Shown here one piece after another: positions 34,134-42,859 of a DNA stretch of 64,000 bases. Numbering within the stretch: the stretch's first letter is position 1; each line of letters opens with the position of its first letter. This DNA comes from Streptomyces griseus (GTDB lineage: Bacteria > Actinomycetota > Actinomycetes > Streptomycetales > Streptomycetaceae): contig NZ_MDKB01000002.1 in the NCBI RefSeq assembly GCF_001715295.1, forward strand, positions 889,522-953,521. The letters run 5' to 3'. Made by a program: the position numbers and the translations under genes. The notes below the pieces were generated by a model. The model made no database searches. It was given only the letters and a program-made list of their open reading frames with translations, and had not been told where the DNA came from.

Positions 34134-34514
34134 GTGCCGGCTGGAACGCTGTACCGCGGCCGGGAAGGCATGTGGTCCTGGGTGGCTCATCGAGTCACCG
34201 GTGTCCTCATTTTCTTCTTCCTGTTCGTACACGTCCTGGACACCGCTCTCGTGCGTGTCTCCCCCGAGGCGTACGACGACGTCGTGGCCACCTACAAGAC
34301 CCCGCTCGTGGCGCTGCTCGAGTACGGCCTGGTGGCCGCGATCCTCTTCCACGCGCTGAACGGTCTCCGCATCGTCGCCGTGGACTTCTGGTCCAAGGGC
34401 GCCCGTTACCAGAAGCAGATGCTGTGGACCGTCATGGGCATCTGGATCGTGCTGATGGCCGGGGCCCTGTACCCCGTCCTCGGTCACGCCGTACGCGAAG
34501 TCTTCGGGAGCTGA
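34134..34514 (+). CDS. sdhC: succinate dehydrogenase, cytochrome b556 subunit
   Basis: A 126-residue membrane subunit with three helices, opening with the conserved TLYRGREGMWSWVAHRVTGVLIFFFLFVHVLDTAL (quinone-site Ser/Arg and a heme-ligand-type His) and continuing with ALLEYGLVAAILFHALNGLRIVAVDF. It anchors the SdhAB dimer and helps bind heme and quinone. GTG 34134 is fixed by GGAGGG 7 nt upstream; a longer in-frame reading exists but has no ribosome binding site. First gene of sdhCDAB. Confidence 0.93.
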   Translation: MPAGTLYRGREGMWSWVAHRVTGVLIFFFLFVHVLDTALVRVSPEAYDDVVATYKTPLVALLEYGLVAAILFHALNGLRIVAVDFWSKGARYQKQMLWTVMGIWIVLMAGALYPVLGHAVREVFGS

Positions 34515-34519
34515 GGCCG

Positions 34520-34999
34520 ATGTCCACCGAGACACCCACGTCCGCGATCGGGGACGTCGAAGGCGTGAGCCTGTACGACGTCGACCACCCCGCCCCGGTG
34601 ATCGAGCCCCCGCGCAAGCGCACGGGCAAGACCCCCAAGGGCTCGCGCACGAACTTCGAGATGTACGCCTGGCTCTTCATGCGCCTGTCGGGCATCGTGC
34701 TGGTCGTTCTCGTCATCGGCCACCTGCTGATCCAGCTCGTACTGGACGGCGGCGTCTCCAAGATCGGCTTCGCCTTCGTGGCGGGCCGCTGGGCCTCGCC
34801 GTTCTGGCAGGTCTGGGACCTGGCGATGCTGTGGCTCGCCATGCTCCACGGCGCGAACGGCCTCCGTACGGTCATCAACGACTACGCCGAACGGGACAAC
34901 ACCCGCTTCTGGCTGAAGATGCTCCTGTACACCGCCACGGTGTTCACCGTCCTGCTGGGCACGCTGGTGATCTTCACCTTCGACCCGAACATCCGCTAG
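34520..34999 (+). CDS. sdhD: succinate dehydrogenase, hydrophobic membrane anchor subunit
   Basis: A 159-residue anchor subunit. After a Pro-rich cytoplasmic N terminus (about 1-45) come three membrane helices, the first FMRLSGIVLVVLVIGHLLIQLVL with a likely heme-ligand His, and the conserved MLHGANGLRTVINDY before the third. It lies 5 bp after sdhC, so the two are translated together and form the membrane part of complex II. Confidence 0.93.
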   Translation: MSTETPTSAIGDVEGVSLYDVDHPAPVIEPPRKRTGKTPKGSRTNFEMYAWLFMRLSGIVLVVLVIGHLLIQLVLDGGVSKIGFAFVAGRWASPFWQVWDLAMLWLAMLHGANGLRTVINDYAERDNTRFWLKMLLYTATVFTVLLGTLVIFTFDPNIR

Positions 35000-35028
35000 G
35001 CGCCGGGACAGAGGGACCAGAGGAAACC

Positions 35029-36783
35029 ATGCAGATCCACAAGTACGACACCGTCATCGTCGGGGCCGGCGGGGCCGGCATGCGCGCGGCCATCGAGTCG
35101 ACCAAGCGCAGCCGCACCGCCGTGCTGACGAAGCTCTACCCCACCCGCTCCCACACGGGCGCCGCGCAGGGCGGCATGGCCGCCGCGCTGGCCAACGTGG
35201 AGGAGGACAACTGGGAGTGGCACACCTTCGACACGATCAAGGGCGGCGACTACCTGGTCGACCAGGACGCCGCCGAGATCCTGGCGAAGGAGGCCATCGA
35301 CGCCGTCCTCGACCTGGAGAAGATGGGCCTGCCGTTCGGCCGTACGCCCGAGGGCAAGATCGACCAGCGACGGTTCGGCGGTCACTCCCGCAACCACGGC
35401 GAGGCCCCGGTCCGCCGCGCCTGCTACTCGGGCGACCGCACCGGCCACATGATCCTCCAGACGCTGTACCAGAACTGCGTCAAGGAGGGCGTGGAATTCT
35501 TCAACGAGTTCTACGTCCTGGACCAGCTGGTCGTCGAGGAGAACGGCGTCAAGAAGTCCGCCGGCGTCGTCGCCTACGAGCTGGCCACCGGCGAGATCCA
35601 CGTCTTCCAGGCGAAGGCGGTCATCTACGCCTCGGGCGGCACCGGCAAGTTCTTCAAGGTGACGTCGAACGCGCACACCCTGACCGGTGACGGTCAGGCC
35701 GCCTGCTACCGCCGGGGTCTGCCGCTGGAGGACATGGAGTTCTTCCAGTTCCACCCGACGGGCATCTGGCGCATGGGCATCCTGCTGACGGAGGGCGCCC
35801 GCGGTGAGGGCGGCATCCTCCGCAACAAGGACGGCGAGCGCTTCATGGAGAAGTACGCGCCGGTCATGAAGGACCTCGCGTCCCGTGACGTCGTCTCCCG
35901 CTCCATCTACACGGAGATCCGTGAGGGCCGCGGCTGCGGACCCGAGGGCGACCACGTCTACCTCGACCTCACGCACCTCCCGCCGGAGCAGCTGGACGCG
36001 AAGCTCCCGGACATCACGGAGTTCGCGCGCACGTACCTCGGCATCGAGCCCTACACGGACCCGATCCCGATCCAGCCGACCGCGCACTACGCCATGGGCG
36101 GCATCCCGACCAACGTCGAGGGCGAGGTGCTGGCCGACAACACCACCGTCGTCCCGGGCCTGTACGCCGCCGGCGAGGTCGCCTGTGTCTCCGTGCACGG
36201 CGCCAACCGCCTGGGCACCAACTCGCTGCTCGACATCAACGTCTTCGGACGCCGGTCGGGCATCGCCGCCGCCGAGTACTCCGCGAAGAACGACTACGTC
36301 GAGCTTCCCGAGAACCCGGCGCAGATGGTCCAGGAGCAGGTCGAGCGGCTGCGCAACTCGACGGGCACCGAGCGGGTGCACACACTCCGCACGGAGCTGC
36401 AGGAGTGCATGGACGCCAACGTGATGGTGTTCCGCACCGAGCAGACCATCAAGACGGCGGTCGAGAAGATCGCCGAGCTGCGCAAGCGCTATCTCGACGT
36501 GTCCATCCAGGACAAGGGCAAGCGGTTCAACACCGACCTGCTGGAGGCCATCGAGCTGGGCAACCTGCTCGACCTGGCCGAGGTCATGGCGACCTCCGCG
36601 CTGGCCCGCAAGGAGTCCCGCGGCGGTCACTACCGCGAGGACTACCCGAACCGCGACGACGTCAACTTCATGCGCCACACCATGGCGTACCGCGAGGTCG
36701 CGGACGACGGCACCGAGTCGATCCGGCTCGACTACAAGCCGGTCGTCACGACCCGCTACCAGCCGATGGAGCGTAAGTACTGA
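35029..36783 (+). CDS. sdhA: succinate dehydrogenase flavoprotein subunit
   Basis: A 584-residue flavoprotein oxidising succinate to fumarate. The FAD-binding VIVGAGGAGMRAAIE (9-23), the covalent-flavin motif RSHTGAAQGG (His42), the HPTGI and RGEGGILRN active-site segments, and the late HGANRLGTNSLLD are all intact. Full length for the family. AGAGG precedes the ATG at 35029. The stop overlaps the sdhB start by one base (TGATG). Confidence 0.97.
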   Translation: MQIHKYDTVIVGAGGAGMRAAIESTKRSRTAVLTKLYPTRSHTGAAQGGMAAALANVEEDNWEWHTFDTIKGGDYLVDQDAAEILAKEAIDAVLDLEKMGLPFGRTPEGKIDQRRFGGHSRNHGEAPVRRACYSGDRTGHMILQTLYQNCVKEGVEFFNEFYVLDQLVVEENGVKKSAGVVAYELATGEIHVFQAKAVIYASGGTGKFFKVTSNAHTLTGDGQAACYRRGLPLEDMEFFQFHPTGIWRMGILLTEGARGEGGILRNKDGERFMEKYAPVMKDLASRDVVSRSIYTEIREGRGCGPEGDHVYLDLTHLPPEQLDAKLPDITEFARTYLGIEPYTDPIPIQPTAHYAMGGIPTNVEGEVLADNTTVVPGLYAAGEVACVSVHGANRLGTNSLLDINVFGRRSGIAAAEYSAKNDYVELPENPAQMVQEQVERLRNSTGTERVHTLRTELQECMDANVMVFRTEQTIKTAVEKIAELRKRYLDVSIQDKGKRFNTDLLEAIELGNLLDLAEVMATSALARKESRGGHYREDYPNRDDVNFMRHTMAYREVADDGTESIRLDYKPVVTTRYQPMERKY

Positions 36784-37550
36784 TGGCTACCCCGACCCTG
36801 GACAAGACCGACAAGGCCGAGGCGGGCTTCGCCGACTCCCCCTACATCACGGCCACGTTCCGGATCCGCCGGTTCAACCCCGAGGTCTCCGACGAGGCCC
36901 AGTGGCAGGACTTCGAGATCCTGATCGACCCGAAGGAGCGTGTCCTCGACGCCCTTCACAAGATCAAGTGGGAGCTCGACGGCACCCTGACGTTCCGCCG
37001 CTCCTGCGCGCACGGCATCTGCGGCTCCGACGCGATGCGGATCAACGGCAAGAACAGGCTCGCCTGCAAGACGCTGATCAAGGACATCAACCCGGAGAAG
37101 CCGATCACGATCGAGGCCATCAAGGGCCTCACGGTCCTCAAGGACCTCGTGGTCGACATGGACCCGTTCTTCCAGGCGTACCGCGACGTCATGCCCTTCC
37201 TGATCACCAAGGGCAACGAGCCGACGCGTGAGCGCCTGCAGTCCCCCGAGGACCGTGAGCGCTTCGACGACACCACCAAGTGCATCCTGTGCGCCGCGTG
37301 CACGTCCTCGTGCCCGGTGTTCTGGAACGACGGCCAGTACTTCGGCCCGGCGGCCATCGTCAACGCGCACCGGTTCATCTTCGACTCGCGTGACGAGGGC
37401 GGCGAGCAGCGCCTGGAGATTCTCAACGACCGTGACGGTGTGTGGCGTTGCCGCACGACGTTCAACTGCACGGACGCCTGCCCCCGTGGCATCGAGGTCA
37501 CCAAGGCGATCCAGGAAGTGAAGCGCGCGCTCATCACCCGCCGCTTCTGA
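36783..37550 (+). CDS. sdhB: succinate dehydrogenase iron-sulfur subunit
   Basis: A 255-residue electron-transfer subunit. The plant-type ferredoxin domain carries the 2Fe-2S ligands in SCAHGICGSDAM and a further Cys in NRLACKT; the C-terminal domain holds CILCAACTSSCP and CTDACPRG for the 4Fe-4S and 3Fe-4S clusters. It starts within the sdhA stop codon and is followed by a terminator, closing the operon. Confidence 0.97.
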   Translation: MATPTLDKTDKAEAGFADSPYITATFRIRRFNPEVSDEAQWQDFEILIDPKERVLDALHKIKWELDGTLTFRRSCAHGICGSDAMRINGKNRLACKTLIKDINPEKPITIEAIKGLTVLKDLVVDMDPFFQAYRDVMPFLITKGNEPTRERLQSPEDRERFDDTTKCILCAACTSSCPVFWNDGQYFGPAAIVNAHRFIFDSRDEGGEQRLEILNDRDGVWRCRTTFNCTDACPRGIEVTKAIQEVKRALITRRF

Positions 37551-37567
37551 CCCGCGGGTTACCCGAC

Positions 37568-37613
37568 AGGCCCCGTCCTGCGCACCGACCGTGCGGAAGG
37601 CGGGGCCTCTTGG
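37568..37613 (+). terminator. terminator hairpin after sdhB
   Basis: AGGCCCCG (37568-37575) pairs with CGGGGCCT (37601-37608), with an inner CGCAC/GTGCG stem (37581-37585 and 37591-37595) separated by a small internal loop, followed by CTTGGT. It ends the sdhCDAB transcript. Confidence 0.65.
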
Positions 37614-37723
37614 TGCGTCGGGCGGGCCGGGACGGTACGGTCATGCGGAGCCGGTCGCCGGCTCGCCTCTCCCGGCGCAGCACGGCACGGGGGCACAAGG
37701 CTCGAGGGAGAACGGGGAACGTC

Positions 37724-38293
37724 GTGAGCGATCCGAGTCCGTACGCGGACGACTCGTACAAGTGGGGCCCGCCCCAGCCGCCGGGCAACCCGCCCACGAT
37801 GCCGGACGGCCAGGCCTACGGCTACCCGGCGCAGGGTGCCGCTCCCGCGTACGGCTACCCGCAGCCGATCCCGGAGTCCGCCACCCAGCCCGGTCCCGGG
37901 TACGGCTACCCGGGCGGCGGGCCGATCCAGCCCGCGGGCCGGCCCGGTGGCGTACCGATGCTCTCGTTCGGTGACATCACCGTCATGAACGACGGCATCG
38001 TGACGCCCTCGGGGACGATGCCTCTCAAGGGTGCGGTGTGGACGGCGACCGACATGTCGCGCACCGAGGAGAAGATCCCGACCGTGGGCATCGTGCTGGC
38101 CGTCGTCTTCGCGCTGTTCTGCCTGATCGGGCTGCTCTTCCTGCTGATGAAGGAGAAGAGGACGACGGGGTTCGTCCAGGTCACGGTCACCAGCGGCGGC
38201 CGGCACCACTCGACGATGATCCCGGCGACGGGTCCGGAGACCTTCCAGATGGTCATGGCGCAGGTGAACACCGCCCGTTCGATGAGCGCCTGA
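37724..38293 (+). CDS. membrane protein with YGYP-rich cytoplasmic N terminus
   Basis: A 189-residue protein of unknown function conserved in Streptomyces. The first 80 residues are Pro, Gly and Tyr rich with repeated YGYP; a conserved soluble stretch MLSFGDITVMNDGIVTPSGTMPLKGAVWTATD follows, then one membrane segment (about 127-147, VGIVLAVVFALFCLIGLLFLL) and a C-terminal domain (TTGFVQVTVTSGGRHHSTMI). Start GTG 37724 follows GGGGAAC. It stands alone between the sdh operon and a TetR gene. Confidence 0.75.
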   Translation: MSDPSPYADDSYKWGPPQPPGNPPTMPDGQAYGYPAQGAAPAYGYPQPIPESATQPGPGYGYPGGGPIQPAGRPGGVPMLSFGDITVMNDGIVTPSGTMPLKGAVWTATDMSRTEEKIPTVGIVLAVVFALFCLIGLLFLLMKEKRTTGFVQVTVTSGGRHHSTMIPATGPETFQMVMAQVNTARSMSA

Positions 38294-38362
38294 GCCCTGT
38301 CCGGCCCTTCCGCCGCCGGGCGCCGGGTCCGGCGGGCGGATCCCCCGGATAGCCTGGGGCCT

Positions 38363-39127
38363 GTGGTGAAGGACGAGAACAGCCCCGCGGGTCCGGACGA
38401 GGCGCGGCCCGCCGGCGACGGCCGGTCGGCCAAGGCGCCGAAGAGCGAGCAGACCCGGACCCTGATCCTGCGGACCGCGCTGCGGCTCTTCGCGGAGCGG
38501 GGCTACGACCGGACGACGATGCGGGCCATCGCCCAGGAGGCCGGGGTCTCCGTCGGGAACGCGTACTACTACTTCGCCTCGAAGGAACACCTGGTCCAGG
38601 GCTTCTACGACCGGATCGCCGCCGAGCACGAGGCGGCCGTCCTGCCGGTCCTCGCCGGCGACCCGGACCTCACCGTACGGATCCGCGGGGTGCTGCTCGG
38701 CTGGCTGGACGTGGCCGCTCCCTACCACCGGTTCGGGGCCCAGTTCTTCAAGAACGCCGCCGACCCGGACAGCCCGCTCTCCCCGTTCTCGCAGGAGTCG
38801 GTCGCCGCGCGGGAGGCCGCGATCTCGATCCACCGGCGGTGCCTGGCCGGCGCCTCCACCCGCCCCGACCCTGAACTCGAGCACATACTGCCGCAGTTGA
38901 TGTGGCTGATGCAGATGGGCCTGGTGCTCTTCTGGGTCCACGACCGGTCCGAGGGCGCCGAGCGCAGCAGACGGCTCGTCGAGCGCACGGCGCCGCTGGC
39001 CGCGCGGGCGATCGCGCTGTCCCGGTTCCGGGTGCTGCGCCCTCTGGTCCGGCAGATCCACGCCGTCCTGCTGGAGTTCATGCCCGGGGCCGCCGCACGC
39101 CCGTCAGCCGGTGCAGGACCCGGCTGA
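38363..39127 (+). CDS. TetR family transcriptional regulator
   Basis: A 254-residue regulator. The DNA-binding domain is clear: LILRTALRLFAERGYDRTTMRAIAQEAGVSVGNAYYYFASKEHLVQGFYDRI (about 34-85). The C-terminal part is a ligand-binding helical bundle without an assigned ligand. The start has GTG GTG at 38363; TAGCCT at 38350-38355 lies so close that the transcript may be leaderless, although GGGG could also serve as a weak ribosome binding site. No obvious target is adjacent apart from the convergent solute-binding protein gene. Confidence 0.88.
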   Translation: MVKDENSPAGPDEARPAGDGRSAKAPKSEQTRTLILRTALRLFAERGYDRTTMRAIAQEAGVSVGNAYYYFASKEHLVQGFYDRIAAEHEAAVLPVLAGDPDLTVRIRGVLLGWLDVAAPYHRFGAQFFKNAADPDSPLSPFSQESVAAREAAISIHRRCLAGASTRPDPELEHILPQLMWLMQMGLVLFWVHDRSEGAERSRRLVERTAPLAARAIALSRFRVLRPLVRQIHAVLLEFMPGAAARPSAGAGPG

Positions 39128-39134
39128 CGGGGAT

Positions 39135-39180
39135 CCGTACCCCGACGGGCCGGCCCACGGGGCCTGCCGCCGGGGTACGG
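39135..39180. terminator. bidirectional terminator between convergent genes
   Basis: A perfect 10-bp outer stem (CCGTACCCCG at 39135-39144 with 39171-39180) enclosing a GC-rich inner region, 6 bp from the stop of the minus-strand gene. Confidence 0.65.
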
Positions 39181-39186
39181 CTGCCG

Positions 39187-40740
39187 TCAGATCCAGCTGA
39201 GTTCCCACAGCCGCCAGAGGCCGGTGCCGTCGGAGAGGTACTGGGACCCTGACACGGCCGCCTTGCTGACGACGTAGTCCTTCTTCTGCCACAGCGGGAC
39301 GAGCGGTACGTCCTCACCCACCAGCTCCTGCAGCTCCTTGAAGTCGGCCGAGGTCCGGCTGCGGTCGCCGTACTGCTGCGTCGCCGAGATCAGGGCGTCC
39401 ATCCTCCTGCTGGCGTAGCCGTTGTGGAGGCTGCTGTCGCGGCCGACCAGCGGCTGGCTGAAGGTGTCGGAGTCGGGGTAGTCGGGCAGCCAGCCGACCG
39501 TGTACGCGTCGTACTTCCCGGCCGCGTAGCCCTTCTGGAAGGCCTGCCACTCCACGGCCTTGTCGGTGACCTGGAACAGCCCGTCCTTCTCCAGCTGACG
39601 GATCAGCTCGGCCGTCTCGTCCTTGTTGGCGTCGTCGTCGCGGTGGCCGAAGGTGATGTGCAGCGGGATGTCCACACCGGCCTCCTCCATCAGCTTCCTG
39701 GCCTTCTTCGGGTCGGGCTGCGGGTAGGCGTCGAAGAAGGGGGTGCTGTGGCCGATGTAGCCCTGCGGGATCAGCGAGTAGAGCGGGGCGACGGTGCTCC
39801 GGTAGACATCGGAGACCAGCGGCCCCCGGTCGATGATCCAGGCGATGGCCTGGCGGACCCTGTTGTCGGAGAGGGCGGAGTCCGCGCGGACGTTGAAGAC
39901 GAGGTTGCGGATCTCGGCACTCTCCGCCTCGGTGACGCGCTGCTCGGTGTCTGCCGGGTCGAGTCCGGCCAGCTTGTCCGCGGGCAGCTGACGGTGCGTG
40001 ACGTCGACGTCTCCGGCCTCCCAGGCCCTCTGCAGTTCGTCGGAACCGTCGAAGTAGCGGATGTCCACCGCCCCGCCCGTCTTCGTGATCGCGCCCTTGT
40101 ACGCCGTGTTGGGCACGAGTTCCGCCCGGACGCCGGGCTCGTACGCCTTCAGGAGGTACGGGCCCGAACCGTCGACCTGGTCGCCGGTGCGCAGCTTGTC
40201 CTTCGGGTACCGGGCGGGATCGACGATGGATCCGGCCCCCGTGGCGAGCTTCTGCGGGAAGGTCGCGTCCCGGGACGCGAGGTTGAACGTGATGGTGCGG
40301 CCCTCGGTCACGATGGTGTCGAGGCTCGGGAAGAGCACCGAGGGCCCGGCGTCCGCCTTGATCCTGAGCATGCGCTCGAAGGAGTACTTGACGTCCCCGG
40401 CCGTGATCTTGGTCCCGTTGGAGAAGGTCAGGTCGTCCCGCAGCGTGCACCGGTAGGTCTGGAGCTTCTGACCCACGAAGTCGCAGCGCTCGGCCGCGTC
40501 CGGTTCCGGCACGATCGCCCCGGACCTGAACGTCAGGAGGGACTGGTAGAGGTTGCTGTAGATCGCCCAGGAACCGGCGTCGTACGCGCCGGCCGGGTCG
40601 AGGGACGTGACCTCGTCCGACGTCCCGACGGTGACCGGGGTGGTGTTCTCCTCTTCCGAGGGGAGAAGTTGCCAGGCACCGACGCCTGCGATGACCAGAA
40701 CCGCGAAAATCGCGAGAATCCGTACCCGGACCGACCGCAT
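39187..40740 (-). CDS. ABC transporter substrate-binding protein, family 5 (peptide/nickel type)
   Basis: A 517-residue SBP_bac_5 protein: VTVGTSDEVTSLDPAGAYDAGSWAIYSNLYQSLL, the CTLRDDLTFSNGTKITAGDVKYSFERML segment and the C-terminal WLPDYPDSDTFSQPLVGRDS are typical. Instead of a lipobox the N terminus has an uncleaved-looking membrane helix (about 6-24, ILAIFAVLVIAGVGAWQLL) with no Cys, so it is anchored rather than lipidated. No permease or ATPase gene is adjacent, making it an orphan receptor. GGGAGAG precedes the ATG. Confidence 0.88.
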   Translation of the reverse strand: MRSVRVRILAIFAVLVIAGVGAWQLLPSEEENTTPVTVGTSDEVTSLDPAGAYDAGSWAIYSNLYQSLLTFRSGAIVPEPDAAERCDFVGQKLQTYRCTLRDDLTFSNGTKITAGDVKYSFERMLRIKADAGPSVLFPSLDTIVTEGRTITFNLASRDATFPQKLATGAGSIVDPARYPKDKLRTGDQVDGSGPYLLKAYEPGVRAELVPNTAYKGAITKTGGAVDIRYFDGSDELQRAWEAGDVDVTHRQLPADKLAGLDPADTEQRVTEAESAEIRNLVFNVRADSALSDNRVRQAIAWIIDRGPLVSDVYRSTVAPLYSLIPQGYIGHSTPFFDAYPQPDPKKARKLMEEAGVDIPLHITFGHRDDDANKDETAELIRQLEKDGLFQVTDKAVEWQAFQKGYAAGKYDAYTVGWLPDYPDSDTFSQPLVGRDSSLHNGYASRRMDALISATQQYGDRSRTSADFKELQELVGEDVPLVPLWQKKDYVVSKAAVSGSQYLSDGTGLWRLWELSWI

Positions 40741-40909
40741 GTGCCGTGCTCTCCCTTACCAGCCCCACCTCGGCCCGTGTGCTCAGAACGCACACCGCCG
40801 CATGTTCACCTCACTTAATCACACGATATTCACACCTGGAAGAGCAAATGGGGCACTCGCAGCAACTTGTTCGATAAACGGCACCGGCAGAACGCGAATC
40901 GGCGGCGGA

Positions 40910-40948
40910 ACGGCCCCCCGGCGGGCGATTCTTCCGCCGGGGGGCCGT
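40910..40948 (-). terminator. terminator hairpin after metallophosphoesterase gene
   Basis: A perfect 15-bp stem (40910-40924 with 40934-40948) with a 9-nt loop containing ATTCTT, 52 bp past the stop codon. Confidence 0.75.
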
Positions 40949-40999
40949 GACGCGTGACTCCCGTGGCCATGCGGGCAGTTGAGCGGGCGCGCGGTCCGT

Positions 41000-42361
41000 T
41001 CAGGCCTGACGGGAGGCGAGTTCCACGATGGTGATGTCCGAGGGCGCCCCCACCCGCACGGGCGGGCCCCAGGCGCCCGCGCCGCGCGACACGTAGAGCT
41101 GGGTGTCGCCGTAGCGCTCGAGCCCCGCGACCGTGGGATTGGCCAGTCCGGCCAGCAGATTGCCGGGCCAGAGCTGTCCGCCGTGCGTGTGGCCGGAGAG
41201 CTGCAGGTCCACCCCGTACGCGACCGCGTCGTCGATGACGACGGGCTGGTGCGCGAGGAGGACGGAGGCGCGGTCCCGGTCCCGGTCGCCGAGCGCACGC
41301 CCGAAGTCGGGGCCCTGGCCCTCGCTCTCACCCGCGACGTCGTTGACCCCCGCGAGGTCGAACCCGGCGATCTCGACCCGGGCGTTCTCCAGGGGGCGCA
41401 GCCCCAGCTCACGTACGTGGTCGACCCATTGGGCCGCACCGGAGAAGTACTCGTGGTTGCCGGTGACGAAGTAGCTGCCGTGCCGTGCCTCCAGCCCGGC
41501 GAGCGGTTCGGCGGCGGAACCGAGGTCGGCCACGGATCCGTCGACGAGGTCGCCGACGACGGCGACCAGGTCGGGCTGTGCCGCGTTGATCGAGTCGACG
41601 ATCCGCCGGGTGTGCGCCCGGCCCAGGACGGGGCCGAGGTGGATGTCACTGACGACGGCGATCCGGAAACCGTGCGCGGAGCGCGGGAGTTTCGCGAGCG
41701 GCACGGTGATCCGCTCGGTCCGGGGTCCGCGCAGCACTCCGTACGTGCCGTACCCGACGGTGCCGAGCCCGGCGAGGGCGGCGGCGCCACCGACCGCGCG
41801 CGCGACGAACAGCCGCCGCGAGGGATCGGCGACCGAAGGGGCTTCGGGCGCCGCCGGGGCTTCGGGCGCCGCCGTGCGGGGCGAGGTCTCCGTGGACGTA
41901 CCGGTGGCGCCGGCCATGCCGTCGGCGGCGCCCGCGGTCCTCTCCGCACGCGTGGGCGCCCCGGTGTCCGCGGGGCTCCCCGTGACCGCCTCCGCCTCCG
42001 CCTCCGCGCCGTCCGTCACGGGTCCGGCCGCAGCGCCCGCCCGGCGGGCCGTCAGACGGCGCAGCACGGGGCGTACGGCCTCGCCGACGAGCAGGGCCAG
42101 AGTCAGGTAGAGGAGCGCGGCCAGCCACAGGAACCCGGGCCAGGCCAGCACCTGCTGCACCACGAACGGGAAGCCCGCACGGCCCGACACCAGGGCGCCG
42201 AGGCTCAGGAGCGGCAGGACGAACGCGGCGGCCGTACCCGCTCGGCGCGCCGGGCCTCCCGGCGCCGTCGTGTCCCCGATCAGCCTGCGCCACACGTAAC
42301 GGTGCACACCGACGAGCAGCGCGAGAACCGCGACCGCCACCCCCACGAACACCACGACCAC
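41000..42361 (-). CDS. membrane metallophosphoesterase
   Basis: A 453-residue protein with three to four N-terminal membrane helices, an Ala/Thr/Glu-rich linker (about 105-180), a further hydrophobic segment (LFVARAVGGAAALAGLGTVGYG), then a calcineurin-like phosphoesterase domain. All metal motifs are present: SDIHLGP, GDLVDG, GNHEY and SGHTHGGQ. YaeI/YkuE-type relatives act on lipid or nucleotide phosphates; the substrate here is unknown. Start GTG 42361 follows GGGGGAAC. Confidence 0.9.
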   Translation of the reverse strand: MVVVFVGVAVAVLALLVGVHRYVWRRLIGDTTAPGGPARRAGTAAAFVLPLLSLGALVSGRAGFPFVVQQVLAWPGFLWLAALLYLTLALLVGEAVRPVLRRLTARRAGAAAGPVTDGAEAEAEAVTGSPADTGAPTRAERTAGAADGMAGATGTSTETSPRTAAPEAPAAPEAPSVADPSRRLFVARAVGGAAALAGLGTVGYGTYGVLRGPRTERITVPLAKLPRSAHGFRIAVVSDIHLGPVLGRAHTRRIVDSINAAQPDLVAVVGDLVDGSVADLGSAAEPLAGLEARHGSYFVTGNHEYFSGAAQWVDHVRELGLRPLENARVEIAGFDLAGVNDVAGESEGQGPDFGRALGDRDRDRASVLLAHQPVVIDDAVAYGVDLQLSGHTHGGQLWPGNLLAGLANPTVAGLERYGDTQLYVSRGAGAWGPPVRVGAPSDITIVELASRQA

Positions 42362-42480
42362 GTACGTTCCCCCGCCTTCCGGTACCTGTGCCGCCCGCTC
42401 ACGCGCCGGCCTGATGTGTCACGCGCCCAAGCCTTCCGCACGGTTCACGCGGGGCTCGCGGGCCCCCGTCCCCCGAGCCG

Positions 42481-42738
42481 TCATGACCCGGACGGAAGAT
42501 CCTGGCGCCGCAAAGCCCTGACGCCACGGAACCCGATGACTCCGACGGCCGTCCCCAGAAGAAACGACGTGACGGCGAGCAGCAGATGGACCCAGAAGTA
42601 CGCGGTCGGGTCGCCGGCGTCGTCGAAGGCGAGCCCGCTGCCGTCCTTCCAGAGGTTCTTGACGAAAGTGACCCAGATGAACCAGCTCCACACCCCGAAG
42701 GCGAGCAGGAACCAGGAAACGGGGCGGCTGAGCTTCAT
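42481..42738 (-). CDS. SCO4848 family membrane protein
   Basis: An 85-residue protein with two membrane helices (SWFLLAFGVWSWFIWVTFV and FWVHLLLAVTSFLLGTAVGVIG), belonging to the small actinobacterial family named after SCO4848. Function unknown. It is divergent from the D-Ala-D-Ala carboxypeptidase gene, as in S. coelicolor by memory, which hints at an envelope-related role but does not prove one. Confidence 0.85.
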   Translation of the reverse strand: MKLSRPVSWFLLAFGVWSWFIWVTFVKNLWKDGSGLAFDDAGDPTAYFWVHLLLAVTSFLLGTAVGVIGFRGVRALRRQDLPSGS

Positions 42739-42859
42739 GGAATCAGTATCGCCGCCGCCCCCGGGGCGGACCGCGCGGGGTGGGCCGTACCGGCGGTACG
42801 CACGGCGGGTCAGGTCGTCCGTACTCCTCTCCCCGACAACGCCCTGTACGTTTCCGACC

